Below, in pieces: positions 8,055 to 16,503 of a stretch of DNA of 64,000 nucleotides. The DNA lies in NCBI GenBank assembly GCA_965204295.1, contig OZ241973.1:2356001-2420000 (forward strand), in the 5' to 3' direction. Numbering within the stretch: the stretch's first letter is position 1; each line of letters opens with the position of its first letter. The DNA is from JAWKWH01 sp965204295 (GTDB taxonomy: Bacteria > Pseudomonadota > Alphaproteobacteria > Rhizobiales > Rhizobiaceae). The notes beneath the pieces were generated by a model, which was not told the DNA's origin, did not search any database, and worked only from the letters and a program-made list of their open reading frames with translations. The translations under genes and the position numbers were made by a program.

Positions 8055-8539
8055 CAAACGCCATGACCTGCAAAGGCTACTCCGCTCGTATCGAATACGA
8101 TGATGCGGACGGCATTCTGACAGGCCGGATCGCCGGCATTCGCGATGGCGTGGGCTTCCATGCCGACAGTGTGGAAGAACTTAAGCAAGCGTTCCGCGAG
8201 GCCGTCGAGGACTACATCGGAACCTGCGCCAGGATCGGCAGGGAACCACGGAAGCCATACTCCGGTCGCGTGATGTTCCGTGTCGACCCTGAGGTGCACC
8301 GCAAGGCCGTATTGGCCGCGGAACTGTCGGGCAAGAGCCTGAACCGGTGGGCCGAGGAAGTGCTGGACCGTGCGGCCCCCCATAAGGCAAGGAAATGCAG
8401 GGCTTTGCATGGCGCCACGACGGCGTTCCTCGGGCGGCACCCATTCACGCCGCCGCGCCGGCAAGCGCGGCAAAAGGCGCGAAAACTGGTTCGGATACCT
8501 GACGACGTAATCGGTTCGCGGTCGTCGGGCACCGATTGA
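8051..8539 (+). CDS. hicB: HicB-family antitoxin with repeat-derived C-terminal tail
   Basis: Antitoxin partner of hicA. Residues 1 to about 75 form the degenerate RNase H-like HicB domain (YSARIEYDDADGILTGRIAG), and residues about 85-115 the DNA-binding helix-turn-helix/ribbon-helix-helix part (FRVDPEVHRKAVLAAELSGK, SLNRWAEEVLDRA). A normal HicB would end soon after. Here about 45 more residues are encoded by the dispersed repeat family (8410-8539), producing an Arg-rich tail. It is likely still functional because both domains are complete, but the tail is not ancestral. Confidence 0.85.
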   Translation: MTNAMTCKGYSARIEYDDADGILTGRIAGIRDGVGFHADSVEELKQAFREAVEDYIGTCARIGREPRKPYSGRVMFRVDPEVHRKAVLAAELSGKSLNRWAEEVLDRAAPHKARKCRALHGATTAFLGRHPFTPPRRQARQKARKLVRIPDDVIGSRSSGTD

Positions 8540-8550
8540 CCGGCGGCGAA

Positions 8551-8600
8551 CCGGAAACTCGAACGAGCATCAAGAGATCGACGAACCGGGTTCGCGCCCT
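8551..8600. repeat. 50-bp dispersed repeat, copy 2
   Basis: Near-identical to 6192-6241. It follows directly on the repeat-family DNA that forms the end of hicB, in the same relative order as at the first site. Confidence 0.8.
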
Positions 8601-8678
8601 AGGACATCAATCTTGTCTACCAAGCGGCCGTTTGCAGAATAGCGCTTTATGGCTCAGTTCTTGCTCCTGCAGTCATGG

Positions 8679-9530
8679 TCATTCCCCACGTTGAACTCGA
8701 GCAAAGGCCTCCGGAGAATCCACGAATATGAAATCCCCGTCTGCGGCCTCCTTAAGATCAAAAGCAGTAAAAGAACCTATATCATAATCATCAGCACCTA
8801 AAGAGGGAGCACCTAAAGAGGGAAAAGGATTAGAAAAGGAAATCGACATGCCGGCATCCGCAGCCTGGGTCGTGATAATATTTTCTGCCGCAGCCGGCAG
8901 TCGGGAACCGTCAATTCTCAGGTTGTCCCTAACACCCTCACCACTCAGCGCTTCCTTAGCCCGATCCACATCGCGTTCAACGGACGATGCATAAACCGCC
9001 TTGCCGCGGTCCGGGTCGAAGAGGAGCAAAGGCCGTATGAGCATGCTTTGAACTTGGCTCCAGTCCACCGCATAGAGCAACGCTCGCTTTTCCTCGCTTG
9101 ATGCTTGAACAGAGAGACTGATATAGCCGTTTAGGATGGAGACCGTCACTGATGCGGATTTCGAGCGGCTCACACCTTTCTCGTCTTCGACCTCGACGGC
9201 CACAGAATGCGTACCGGCACCAAAAAACCGGCAACTGACAATCGCCGGATTATCTTCTGTTAGTTCGCAGTCCGCAGCATGGCTCTGACCGAATGAGAAG
9301 CCATTTAGCGACCACTCGTAGCGCAATTTCCCACCTTCCGGATCACGCGAGCCGACGGCGCTGAAGCTTATCGGTACGTTCCCTTCAGCATTCGGCAATT
9401 TATCGGGAACGATCACGACCAAAGGTGGCTGATTTGGAATCGTAATCCATTCATAAAATTTTAATGACAGTGCCGCGATCACGATAACAGCCACCGGAAT
9501 GAGTACCTTGGTGAGGATATTAACGCCCAT
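8679..9530 (-). CDS. membrane-anchored PKD-domain protein of unknown function
   Basis: Start chosen at 9530 (MGVNILTK), which gives an N-terminal membrane segment (about residues 9-23, VLIPVAVIVIAALS) with the bulk outside the cytoplasm; 283 residues. Residues about 30-110 look like a PKD or Ig-like fold (NQPPLVVI, SRDPEGGKLRYEW, GTHSVAVEVEDEKGV). The C-terminal half has no recognised domain. A 15-bp tandem duplication (GCACCTAAAGAGGGA, 8797-8827) encodes the LGAPSLGA repeat. Composition is less GC-rich than core genes. It has no obvious operon partner. Confidence 0.65.
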   Translation of the reverse strand: MGVNILTKVLIPVAVIVIAALSLKFYEWITIPNQPPLVVIVPDKLPNAEGNVPISFSAVGSRDPEGGKLRYEWSLNGFSFGQSHAADCELTEDNPAIVSCRFFGAGTHSVAVEVEDEKGVSRSKSASVTVSILNGYISLSVQASSEEKRALLYAVDWSQVQSMLIRPLLLFDPDRGKAVYASSVERDVDRAKEALSGEGVRDNLRIDGSRLPAAAENIITTQAADAGMSISFSNPFPSLGAPSLGADDYDIGSFTAFDLKEAADGDFIFVDSPEAFARVQRGE

Positions 9531-9843
9531 TATATTATATTCGAAAATTTTGTCATATGGCGCACCTCGCACATGGAGTGGTGGAACTTGTTCCATTGGG
9601 TGTTCGAGCGTCTTTATGGTCGTCGCCGTTACGCGGCGATGTCAAGGATTTTTTTGCGAGGGGTCGATCAAAGGTTTCCCGTCCATCGACCTTTCGCATC
9701 TGGATGCGGCCCGCGGCGAGCAATGCCCAAAATAGCATCGGCGCGGTTCGGTCGGCCTTTCGGGCCGGGCCGCGTCCTTTCCCGGGAAGCGACGGCTTGA
9801 TCACCGCCCGTTGACGCACAGCCCGCGCCGCTAAAATCCACCC
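9531..9843. other. intergenic, repeat fragments
   Basis: No gene supported. The 3' part (9768-9815, CCTTTCCCGGGAAGCGACGG) resembles 6101-6150, another scrap of the dispersed repeat family. Confidence 0.4.
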
Positions 9844-10866
9844 CTAATACAGATACCGCTGGAAGCCGATGAAGGCGGCGCGGATCTTGTCGGCGTCGCC
9901 GAGTTGCGCCGCGCCTTCGCCGACGGCGCCGTATTTCAGTTCCAGCAACGGGCTCAGCTTGGCGCGATCGAGTTCGCCGACGCCTTCCTTCACATATTGC
10001 GCCAGCACGAAATCGATGAAGGCGCGAAGTTTTCCGTCATGGTCGGAGAGAATGCGGTCCCGCCGCCGGGCGACCCGTTCCCGCCGCGTGACGGGCGTCA
10101 GGGCGAAGGCGATATAGGCCAGAACGTCGAACAGGTCGCTCCGTTCGGCGTCGATGAGCTTGCGGATGCCGGCCAGTTGCGCCTCGCCGTAGCCGCGTTC
10201 GCCCAGTTCGTCGAGAAGCCGTTTCCGGGTTTCCGGCACGCGCCACAATCCGCGCAGTTCGTCCTCGTCCCTGAACAGTTCCGGCAGGTCGCCGAACAGT
10301 TTTTCGATGAAATCCGCCGCCGACATCGGCCTGCCGTCCGGCCCCCAGAAGCTTGTCGCCGCAATGTGCCGGATGGTCCGTTTCTTGCCGTCGGCGAGTT
10401 TTATCTCGATGCGCCGGGGCGGTTCGTCGTCGTCGTCCAACGGAGGCGGAGGCGTCTTGTCGAAACCGTCGCGCCCGTCGCCGTCCGGTCGCGCGGGAGG
10501 GTCCGCCGGGTCCGCCGGTTCGCCGTCCCAGTCCGGGTCGTTGAACCGTTCGTGCGCCTTCACGAAATCGTAGATCGTGAAATAATCCTTGCCGTCGTGG
10601 AGCCGCGTGCCGCGCCCGACGATCTGCTTGAACTCGATCATCGAATTGACCGGGCGCAGCAGCGCGATGTTGCGCACGTTACGGGCGTCGACGCCGGTCG
10701 AAAGTTTCCGCGAGGTCGTCAGAATGGCGGGGACGGTCTTGTCGTTGTCCTGAAAGGCGCGCAGATGTTGTTCGCCCAATGCGCCGTCATCGGCGGTGAC
10801 GCGGACGCAGTGGAACGGGTCGTCGCTGGCGCAGGTGCTGGAGCCGTTCCCCATCGACTGGGGCAA
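9844..10866 (-). pseudogene. hsdR: type I restriction enzyme R subunit, 5'-truncated
   Basis: The frame encodes only the C-terminal third of an HsdR-type translocase/nuclease: the last helicase motifs (TTSRKLSTGVDARNVRN and QIVGRGTRLHDG), then the EcoEI-type C-terminal helical domain ending GFQRYLY. The N-terminal nuclease and first helicase domain are absent; the frame starts abruptly at 10866 with a meaningless leader. No hsdM or hsdS lies nearby. It is the remains of a type I system, non-functional for restriction. Confidence 0.85.
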
Positions 10867-11017
10867 AAAGGCGTTTCGTTAATGGAGGCGTCATGCCAAG
10901 ATACTTCCTGAACTCGTGCATTGCGCACCATCTGACGACGAAGAATATGCAGCACTATTGGCCCACACGGCGAAACCGACGCTCGGTCCGTCCCGATCGA
11001 GCCCAAAGATCGTCCCG
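10867..11017. other. junction between hsdR and vsr remnants
   Basis: Includes a 42-codon plus-strand frame starting MPRYFLN (about 10893-11021) whose stop overlaps the vsr ATG. It resembles no known protein and is probably debris of a former upstream gene. Confidence 0.3.
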
Positions 11018-11296
11018 ATGACAGACCACGTTACGGCCGAGCGCCGCTCATACATAATGTCAAAGGTCGGGCAGAGGGACACAAAGCCCGAACTCGCACT
11101 CCGCCGCGCCCTGCACCGGCTGGGATACCGATTCAGGCTCCACCGGCGGGATCTGCCAGGTACACCCGACATCGTGTTCCCTTCTCGCCGCAAGGTCGTC
11201 TTCGTGCATGGCTGCTTCTGGCACGGACACGGGTGCAGGTGGGGCAGACTGCCGAAGTCTCGACCGGAATACTGGCGGCCGAAGGTTGAAACAAAC
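11018..11296 (+). pseudogene. vsr: very short patch repair endonuclease, 3'-truncated by IS3
   Basis: Vsr nicks T:G mismatches arising from deaminated 5-methylcytosine. The N-terminal three quarters are intact from ATG 11018: SKVGQRDTKPELALRRALH, PGTPDIVFP with the catalytic Asp, and HGCFWHGHGC with the catalytic/zinc histidines and Cys. After RPKVETN the sequence runs into the inverted repeat of the IS element at 11297, and the frame ends at 11338 with element-encoded residues. The last Zn-binding region and C-terminal helix are missing, so the enzyme is probably inactive. It would have served a Dcm-type methyltransferase. Confidence 0.9.
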
Positions 11297-11334
11297 TGGA
11301 CCTGTCACGCTTTTGTGCCGCCCCAAGTGCTCGT

Positions 11335-12259
11335 TTAAGCCAGCTTTCGTTCGAAGGCGACGGGGCTTTTCCAAGCCAGTGCTGAGTGACGGCGGCGCGG
11401 ATTGTAGAAGCCGTTGATGTACTCGAAGATTGCCATCTCAGCTTGCCGCCTTGTTTCCCAGGACCGTCGCCAGATCAGCTCTGCCTTGATGGTTTTGAAG
11501 AAGGTTTCGACAGCGGCGTTGTCGTAGCAGTTTCCCCTTCCACTCATCGATACCTTGAACCCATGCTGGCGCAGGATCTTCTGGTAGTCGTGAGAACAAT
11601 ATTGGCTGCCACGGTCTGTATGATGGATGCAGCCCTTCGGTGGTGCCCGGAAGGCAATGGCCATATTTAGCGCTCTGATGGCCAAGTCGCGTTTCATCCG
11701 GTTACTGACGGCCCAGCCGATGACGCGCCGGGAATGCAGGTCCAGGATCACTGCCAGATACAGCCATCCCTCCCGCGTCCAAACATAACTGATGTCGCCC
11801 GCCCATTTCTGGTTGGGCTTGCCCGCTGTGAAGTCCCGATTCAGCAAATTCGGTGAGATGTTGAACTTGTGATCGCTGTCTGTCGTCACTTTGTGCTTGC
11901 GTGTTCTAACAACAGATATGCCGTTCTGGCGCATCAACCTGCCAACACGGCGGTGGCCAACATCCAAGCCGATCTCCTTTAGCTCCTCGGTCATTCTTGG
12001 CCGACCATAGCTGCCCAGGCTGAGACGCGACTGCTCTCTGATGTGCGCCAACGTCACCATATCAGACCGCTGTCTGCGGCTGGCCGGACGGGTGCGGAAA
12101 GCCCGCAATCCGCGCGGGCTGACACCGTGGGTGGGATTACCTTTGATATCATACATAGGTGCGGAAAGCCCGCAATCCGCGCGGGCTGACACCGACAACA
12201 TGGCATAAGCGTTTGGCTGGAAAGCTGTCACGGTGCTCTTCGATGAACCTAAACCTCAT
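11335..12259 (-). pseudogene. IS3-family transposase OrfB, frame broken by 67-bp insertion
   Basis: The C-terminal portion carries the rve integrase core: WAGDISYVWTREGWLYLAVI (first Asp), HHTDRGSQYCS (second Asp) and NCYDNAAVETFFKTIKAE (final Glu). The proper N-terminal frame begins at the ATG at 12259 (MRFRFIEEHRDSFPAKRLCH), which lies in the -1 frame relative to orfA as expected for OrfAB fusion. It reads to VSPRGLRAFRTYV and then hits a TGA around 12152. The catalytic part continues in another frame after a second copy of the same 37-bp block. The intact fusion transposase therefore cannot be made without a further shift. Confidence 0.88.
12091..12194. repeat. 37-bp direct repeat inside IS3 orfB
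   Basis: Copies at 12091-12127 and 12158-12194 (GGTGCGGAAAGCCCGCAATC... GACACCG) are identical and separated by 30 bases. The offset of 67 bp is not a multiple of three and accounts for the frame break in orfB. Confidence 0.95.
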
Positions 12260-12531
12260 TGCTTTAGGCCCGCGAAGAACTGGGTGGCTTTTTTTAGGAT
12301 GTCCCTCTCCTCCTTCAGGAGCCGGTTCTCCCGCCGAAGCCGGTCATTCTCTTTGGCGAGGCTTAAATCCTCTTTGGAAACCACGTCTGTGTCTCGATGC
12401 GCGGTGATCCATTTGTTCAGTGTTGACATGCCAACACCCAGATCGTCGGCCACTTGCTTACGCGTTAGCCCGCTTGTCAGCGCGATCCGCACCGCATCCT
12501 GGCGAAATTCGTCTGTCCGTTTCAGTCCCAT
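12256..12531 (-). CDS. IS3-family transposase OrfA
   Basis: A 91-residue helix-turn-helix protein that binds the element ends and is the N-terminal part of the OrfAB transposase. FRQDAVRIALTSGLTRKQVA, DDLGVGMSTLNKWI is the HTH; RLRRENRLLKEERDILKKA is the leucine-zipper region. The run of seven A before GCC (minus strand) is the expected -1 slippage site; the stop overlaps the orfB ATG. OrfA itself is intact. Confidence 0.93.
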   Translation of the reverse strand: MGLKRTDEFRQDAVRIALTSGLTRKQVADDLGVGMSTLNKWITAHRDTDVVSKEDLSLAKENDRLRRENRLLKEERDILKKATQFFAGLKQ

Positions 12532-12561
12532 AGTCAGTCTCCTTTGTTGCAGTAAATGCTA

Positions 12562-12984
12562 TCAAAGGAGCGGCATCAAACCGCGACAGGTCCAAACCTC
12601 GACTCCACCGCCAATAGTAATCTTGGTGCGGCCGATGCCATTCATGTTCCTCTTGAGCATCTTGACCGCGATTTCCCTTCTCTCGACCGGAAAATCGTCG
12701 TCCAGCGGTTCGCCGGCTTCGAGACGGACCAACCCTCGTTCAATTCTGGACACGTGGTTTGCCACGAGGCCATAGGCCTTCGCGTCGGTTCGACGGTCGA
12801 TGGGCGCCCCCACGGCGGTGAATGGGCTGTCGGTGCTGGCGCGCTCCAGGTTCCAGACAACATTGGACTGGCTTTGATCCGTCAGTAGATCAAAGTAATC
12901 AATGACTTGCTGCATGGCGTCTTTTATGTGGAGAACGTCTGGATGATCGGCGGACGGTTCGATAACTATTTTCTTTGGTTCCAT
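12562..12984 (-). pseudogene. hypothetical protein truncated by IS3
   Basis: ATG at 12984 with GGGAGG about 9 bases upstream. The native part is about 130 codons down to 12595 (MEPKKIVIEPSADHPDVLHI... ending TKITIGGG); after that the frame reads 10 codons of IS end and stops. Helical N-terminus with Asp/Asn-rich turns; family not recognised. It lies downstream of, and in the same direction as, the OLD-like/DUF3800/nuclease-like genes and may have been a fourth member of that operon, although 365 bases of noncoding DNA separate it. Confidence 0.5.
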
Positions 12985-13349
12985 AGCGTTCTGGACCTCC
13001 CACTCGGATTCTACGCGCCCGACGAGTCCCGGTAAAGACTTCGTTTTCCAAAGCGCGGCTTTGGGGCCGGGCCTTTCTTGACACCGGACCGTACCTTTAT
13101 GTGGCCAAAAATTCAGCGTACCCGGGTTAGGTTCGGTCGGGCGGCCGGTTCCTTTTGCCGGCATTGAACGGCATGGGCGGACTCCGTGGCGCTTCCGCGA
13201 CGGGAGGGGACCGTGCGGCGCTGTCAGTGAACACTTGACATACTGGGGGTGGCGTGCACATATTGCGCCTGAGTTCATCGCCTATCGGTCTTGAACCTAT
13301 CGAGGCTTCGGACGCTGAGCCAGCGTAGCAAATCAGCGTCCTTGCCATT
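12985..13349. other. noncoding gap of 365 bp
   Basis: No gene supported on either strand. It contains TTGACACCGGAC near 13079, a short motif also found within the 165-bp dispersed repeat (minus strand), so it may be another repeat scrap. Confidence 0.35.
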
Positions 13350-13808
13350 CTATCGCGCGACATTGAGGTAATCTTTCAGCGTCCATCGTGGCGACTGCCG
13401 TATCTTCCCGATGCTGTTTTCGGCGCGGTAGCAGGTAACGAAATTTGCCTTCAAATTGCCGTCACGGCGTGTGCTCAGCGATATCACGACGACGAAATCC
13501 CGCACCACGACAGTGACGCGCCGACGTGCGTCATACCGCTTGTTCTTGCTGTCCCAGCCTTGAAAGCAATCCGCGGCGGGATCGGAGAGCGCGGCGGCGA
13601 TCCAGTTCATTCGCTGCGCGCGAATCTTTGAAAAAACATCTTTCTCGCCCCTGCGGCCTGAACTCTCGAAAAAGGCGTGATCGAAATTCTGCTTGCGGAA
13701 ATAGACGCGAATTCCATCGTGGGTCACGACGGCGCCGTTGCAGCAGCTTTGCTCGAAGTGACGTCGATACGCCGCTTCATCGGCCAAAGTGAGAAGCGAT
13801 GGCGTCAC
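13350..13808 (-). CDS. small nuclease-like protein downstream of DUF3800
   Basis: A 152-residue protein. The GTG at 13808 overlaps the stop of the DUF3800 gene (GTGA), so the frame is translationally coupled; an upstream extension to 13985 is a shadow of DUF3800. Key segments are GIRVYFRKQNFDHAFFESSG, RAQRMNWIAAALSDP, CFQGWDSKNKRYD, VVVRDFVVVISL and NFVTCYRAENSIGKIRQSPR. The strand-rich fold with His, Arg and Thr/Ser clusters recalls the small phage-associated PBECR-type nucleases or a toxin domain. That resemblance is from memory and tentative; no catalytic site can be named. Confidence 0.5.
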   Translation of the reverse strand: MTPSLLTLADEAAYRRHFEQSCCNGAVVTHDGIRVYFRKQNFDHAFFESSGRRGEKDVFSKIRAQRMNWIAAALSDPAADCFQGWDSKNKRYDARRRVTVVVRDFVVVISLSTRRDGNLKANFVTCYRAENSIGKIRQSPRWTLKDYLNVAR

Positions 13809-14506
13809 CAGCCGCCTCCCAGCCGGATCTTGAAGATGTTGAACTTCTCCTCCGACTTGTGAGTCGGGCCGAGTCGGGCGCGATTGAGGCGGCGCTCCAG
13901 ATGTGCGATCAAATTCTCCTTGGCCGCCCCGAGGTCGTTCCGGTCGTTGACCCGGGCCGAAGCGGCGCCGAGCAGCACATCGCAAAGCTGCAGCGGCGCA
14001 ACCTCGGGCGAGGGAAGCGACTGCACATTACGGATGACCGAGGTCCGGTTGGTATTGTTAAGTACGCGCCGCAGGGTGTGCAGACGCATGCGATCCCGGT
14101 TCTGCTTGAGGTCGCAGAACACGGTGTATTCGTTCCGGTCGAGAATCCAGTGATGCAAGACCTGATAGTAGAACTTGTAGAAGCCGAGTTCGGCATCGCC
14201 GTTGTGCAGGCCGAGGTCCATGGCCTGGCGGTCCACCGCGACGCAGCGGAATCTCAGGTCCAGCCCGAAACTCATGAACAGGTCGACGAGGTCGGTGTAG
14301 AACGCAGCCTTTGACGGCGAGACCTTCCGCCACTTCATCTCGCCATGCACGCCATGGCGCCGGCGCAGATCGTCGATCCTTGCCTTGACGTTCTTGCGCA
14401 GGTCGCCAGGCAGCCACAGGCTGCCGATCATCAGGTAGCGTCCCTGCGGACGGGCGGACGTAAAAAGGTCTGGCAGCGTCTCATCGCAATAGACCTCGAA
14501 CTTCAT
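13805..14506 (-). CDS. DUF3800 domain protein
   Basis: A 233-residue protein with the DUF3800 pattern: an N-terminal strand followed by acidic residues (FEVYCDETLPDLF, D8 and E9), a loop ending EMKWRKVS, a second acidic strand RFRCVAVDR, a third with FYKFYYQVLHHWILD and YTVFCDLKQNRDRMR, and QLCDVLLGA near the end. DUF3800 is regarded as RNase H-fold-like and is common near defence and mobile genes; its reaction is not established. A good Shine-Dalgarno (GGAGG) precedes the ATG at 14506. It lies 110 bases after the OLD-like gene and is coupled to the next gene. Confidence 0.85.
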   Translation of the reverse strand: MKFEVYCDETLPDLFTSARPQGRYLMIGSLWLPGDLRKNVKARIDDLRRRHGVHGEMKWRKVSPSKAAFYTDLVDLFMSFGLDLRFRCVAVDRQAMDLGLHNGDAELGFYKFYYQVLHHWILDRNEYTVFCDLKQNRDRMRLHTLRRVLNNTNRTSVIRNVQSLPSPEVAPLQLCDVLLGAASARVNDRNDLGAAKENLIAHLERRLNRARLGPTHKSEEKFNIFKIRLGGGW

Positions 14507-14616
14507 TCTGATGCCTCCATTTCCTCCGCTTGCGTAAGAAACGTCTTGAACTGATTGAGCGTTCTCTTGGGAAACGAACGCGAACTCAACGGATACAATG
14601 GCGCCTACTTGATTGG

Positions 14617-16503
14617 CTATCCGGAAGCATGTTGCTCGGTTCCGGCGTTATCGTCCGGCGCGCGGGAAGGGAATACGCCGCCTTGAGACCACCCGTCGAG
14701 CAGGCCGCGTGCGAAATCGCGCGCTCTCTCAAGTTCCGGGTCGTTCTTGAGGTCTCTTTGCAGCACCTCGACAACCCAGCTTGGGCCGTGACCTGAAATC
14801 GATTGGCAAAAGCCCTCAAGCTCTCCTTCCTCCACCAGGACTATACCGGCCATGCTCAGCGTCTTGTGCAAACGTTGATAAGCGGCGGTCGCTTCCCCGT
14901 TCGGCACGAAGCGCTTTCCGAGACGTTTGGCCTCTGACCAGGCCGAGGCGCCCCTGATGATTGCTCGCAGCTCTTTAATCGCGTCGTTGGAAAGAGTTTC
15001 AGATTTGACATCGTCAAACACTTTTTCGATTTGTTTCCGGGCATATGCTTTGGGTATTTGAGGCCGCCTGCCGGATATTGCGGCGGAGACCACGTTCAAG
15101 TCGGTGCCTAGGCCGGACCATTCAATGCCGAACTGATCGCACAAGCGCTCCAAAAGCCCGGCGTCGGCGAGCGCGTCGAAATCGAGCACGACACGAACGG
15201 GAATGTCGATTGCCCGAAGCGCCTTGACGATCGGGAGAACCCGGTTCTTGCCCGCGCCATGCACAAGCGCCAGATCGGGAACATGGTCTCCCGTGCTCAC
15301 CGCATCAATCATCGCGCCGTAAAATCTGCAGTCCGCATCTCCTTCGCATATGACCACTCCATCGTAGAACAAACCGTCGAAGACCTTGGAGTAGCGTAAG
15401 ATCGGGTCGGCCCATACCTCCCTGATCCTGTCGGGACGGAGTTCGGTCACATGGTTGACGTCTCCTTCCCGCCGAAGACGCACAACCCTGACGCGATCAC
15501 CGGCCGCGTCCAATGCGCCGCGAAGGAAATCGGTGCTGTGCGTCGCGACAAACAACTGGCGGTCATCCGGCGTTTCTTCCGCCAGCATTTTCCCGATCAA
15601 ATTGGCCTGGGGTGGATGCAGGAATGCTTCGGGCTCGTCGATGAAGAACAGATCGTGGTCGGACGCGAGCACGCTCGCCAAAATACCCGTGAAGGCGCGC
15701 ATCCCATCGCCCTGCTCATGAATCCTCGGTAAATCGTTGACGGCTTTTCGATACTCCCGCGACTGCCTGTCTTTGCCCTCGGGAGGGACGGGGCGATTGC
15801 CTGTGTGAAGCGAAATCTTGCTCCCCGCCCCGCGATTGACTGTCAAGTCCGATCCAAAAGCGCGGCGAAACGACTGATCGAGTTTGTTTTCGATGCCGTC
15901 ATCCTCATACAGTTTATGAAGCGGCAGCATTGGCGGTAAGGTTAACAGATCGGGAAGGTCGCAAGGGTCGATCGTGGTCAGGCGTTCTTGAGTCGTCAGG
16001 CGCAGACACCACAAGCGCGCGAGTCGCTTCAGTCCGTCTTTTTGTCGCCACAGCGTGCGCAACATTCCCCTGTGGAAGCCAACGGCATACGGAAGCATGA
16101 GATTGCCATCCGGCATCTGTTTCGCGACCGCGGAAATCCAGGCTTCGGCCTCATCCGGGAAGCCGCCATATTCGACCTCCGATGAGATCACGACATTGCG
16201 TTTCCCGGTATCTCCATGCTCAATCTTGCCGTGCAGTTCCTTGAGCGCGGCGCTCTTGCCCGCATTGTTGGGCCCGACGAAAACGATGATCTGGTTCCGG
16301 TCAACCTCCATGCGCGTACCGTCGCTGAATGTGATGGCCTTTATCCGAATACCTGGCCGGTCCGGCGCTGACGTTTCCTCGACGGGAGCGCCCGCTTCCC
16401 GGCGTTCGGTCGGTAGTTCGGTCGTCGCACTTCCTTTCCTTTGGAAACGCCTCGCATGCGGTTCGGCGCCATCGTCCGGGCGCGCATTCTCCTCATATCT
16501 CAT
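14617..16503 (-). CDS. OLD-like ATPase with TOPRIM nuclease domain
   Basis: A 628-residue protein combining an SMC/ABC-type ATPase and a TOPRIM nuclease, as in phage P2 Old and GajA-type defence proteins. Walker A is GPNNAGKS (77-84), a signature-like GDGMRAF is at 265-271, Walker B FFIDEPEAFLHPPQ is at 286-299 and the H-loop ATHS at 320-323. The TOPRIM part follows with VICEGDADCRFY (E387) and VVLDFDALAD (D441, D443). Residues 1-50 are low-complexity, so translation may start later than the ATG at 16503. Downstream lie DUF3800 and a nuclease-like gene instead of a UvrD helicase, so this is not a standard Gabija pair. Confidence 0.85.
   Translation of the reverse strand: MRYEENARPDDGAEPHARRFQRKGSATTELPTERREAGAPVEETSAPDRPGIRIKAITFSDGTRMEVDRNQIIVFVGPNNAGKSAALKELHGKIEHGDTGKRNVVISSEVEYGGFPDEAEAWISAVAKQMPDGNLMLPYAVGFHRGMLRTLWRQKDGLKRLARLWCLRLTTQERLTTIDPCDLPDLLTLPPMLPLHKLYEDDGIENKLDQSFRRAFGSDLTVNRGAGSKISLHTGNRPVPPEGKDRQSREYRKAVNDLPRIHEQGDGMRAFTGILASVLASDHDLFFIDEPEAFLHPPQANLIGKMLAEETPDDRQLFVATHSTDFLRGALDAAGDRVRVVRLRREGDVNHVTELRPDRIREVWADPILRYSKVFDGLFYDGVVICEGDADCRFYGAMIDAVSTGDHVPDLALVHGAGKNRVLPIVKALRAIDIPVRVVLDFDALADAGLLERLCDQFGIEWSGLGTDLNVVSAAISGRRPQIPKAYARKQIEKVFDDVKSETLSNDAIKELRAIIRGASAWSEAKRLGKRFVPNGEATAAYQRLHKTLSMAGIVLVEEGELEGFCQSISGHGPSWVVEVLQRDLKNDPELERARDFARGLLDGWSQGGVFPSRAPDDNAGTEQHASG

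Larger units (their letters stand above)
11297..12594 (-). mobile_element. IS3-family insertion sequence, 1298 bp
   Basis: The ends are imperfect inverted repeats: the left end TGGACCTGTCACGCTTTTGT (11297 onward) matches the reverse complement of the right end, TGGACCTGTCGCGGTTTGAT (ending 12594), over about 28 bases. The flanking AAC at 11294-11296 and 12595-12597 may be a 3-bp target duplication. Inside are orfA and orfB on the minus strand with an A7G slippery run (around 12290) for -1 frameshifting. It cuts the 3' end of vsr on one side and of a hypothetical gene on the other, so it sits at a rearrangement junction. Confidence 0.93.

Noticed and set aside
9904..10911. 335-codon plus-strand frame over the hsdR remnant
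   Set aside because: No motif, complete overlap with the better-supported HsdR C-terminal frame on the minus strand.
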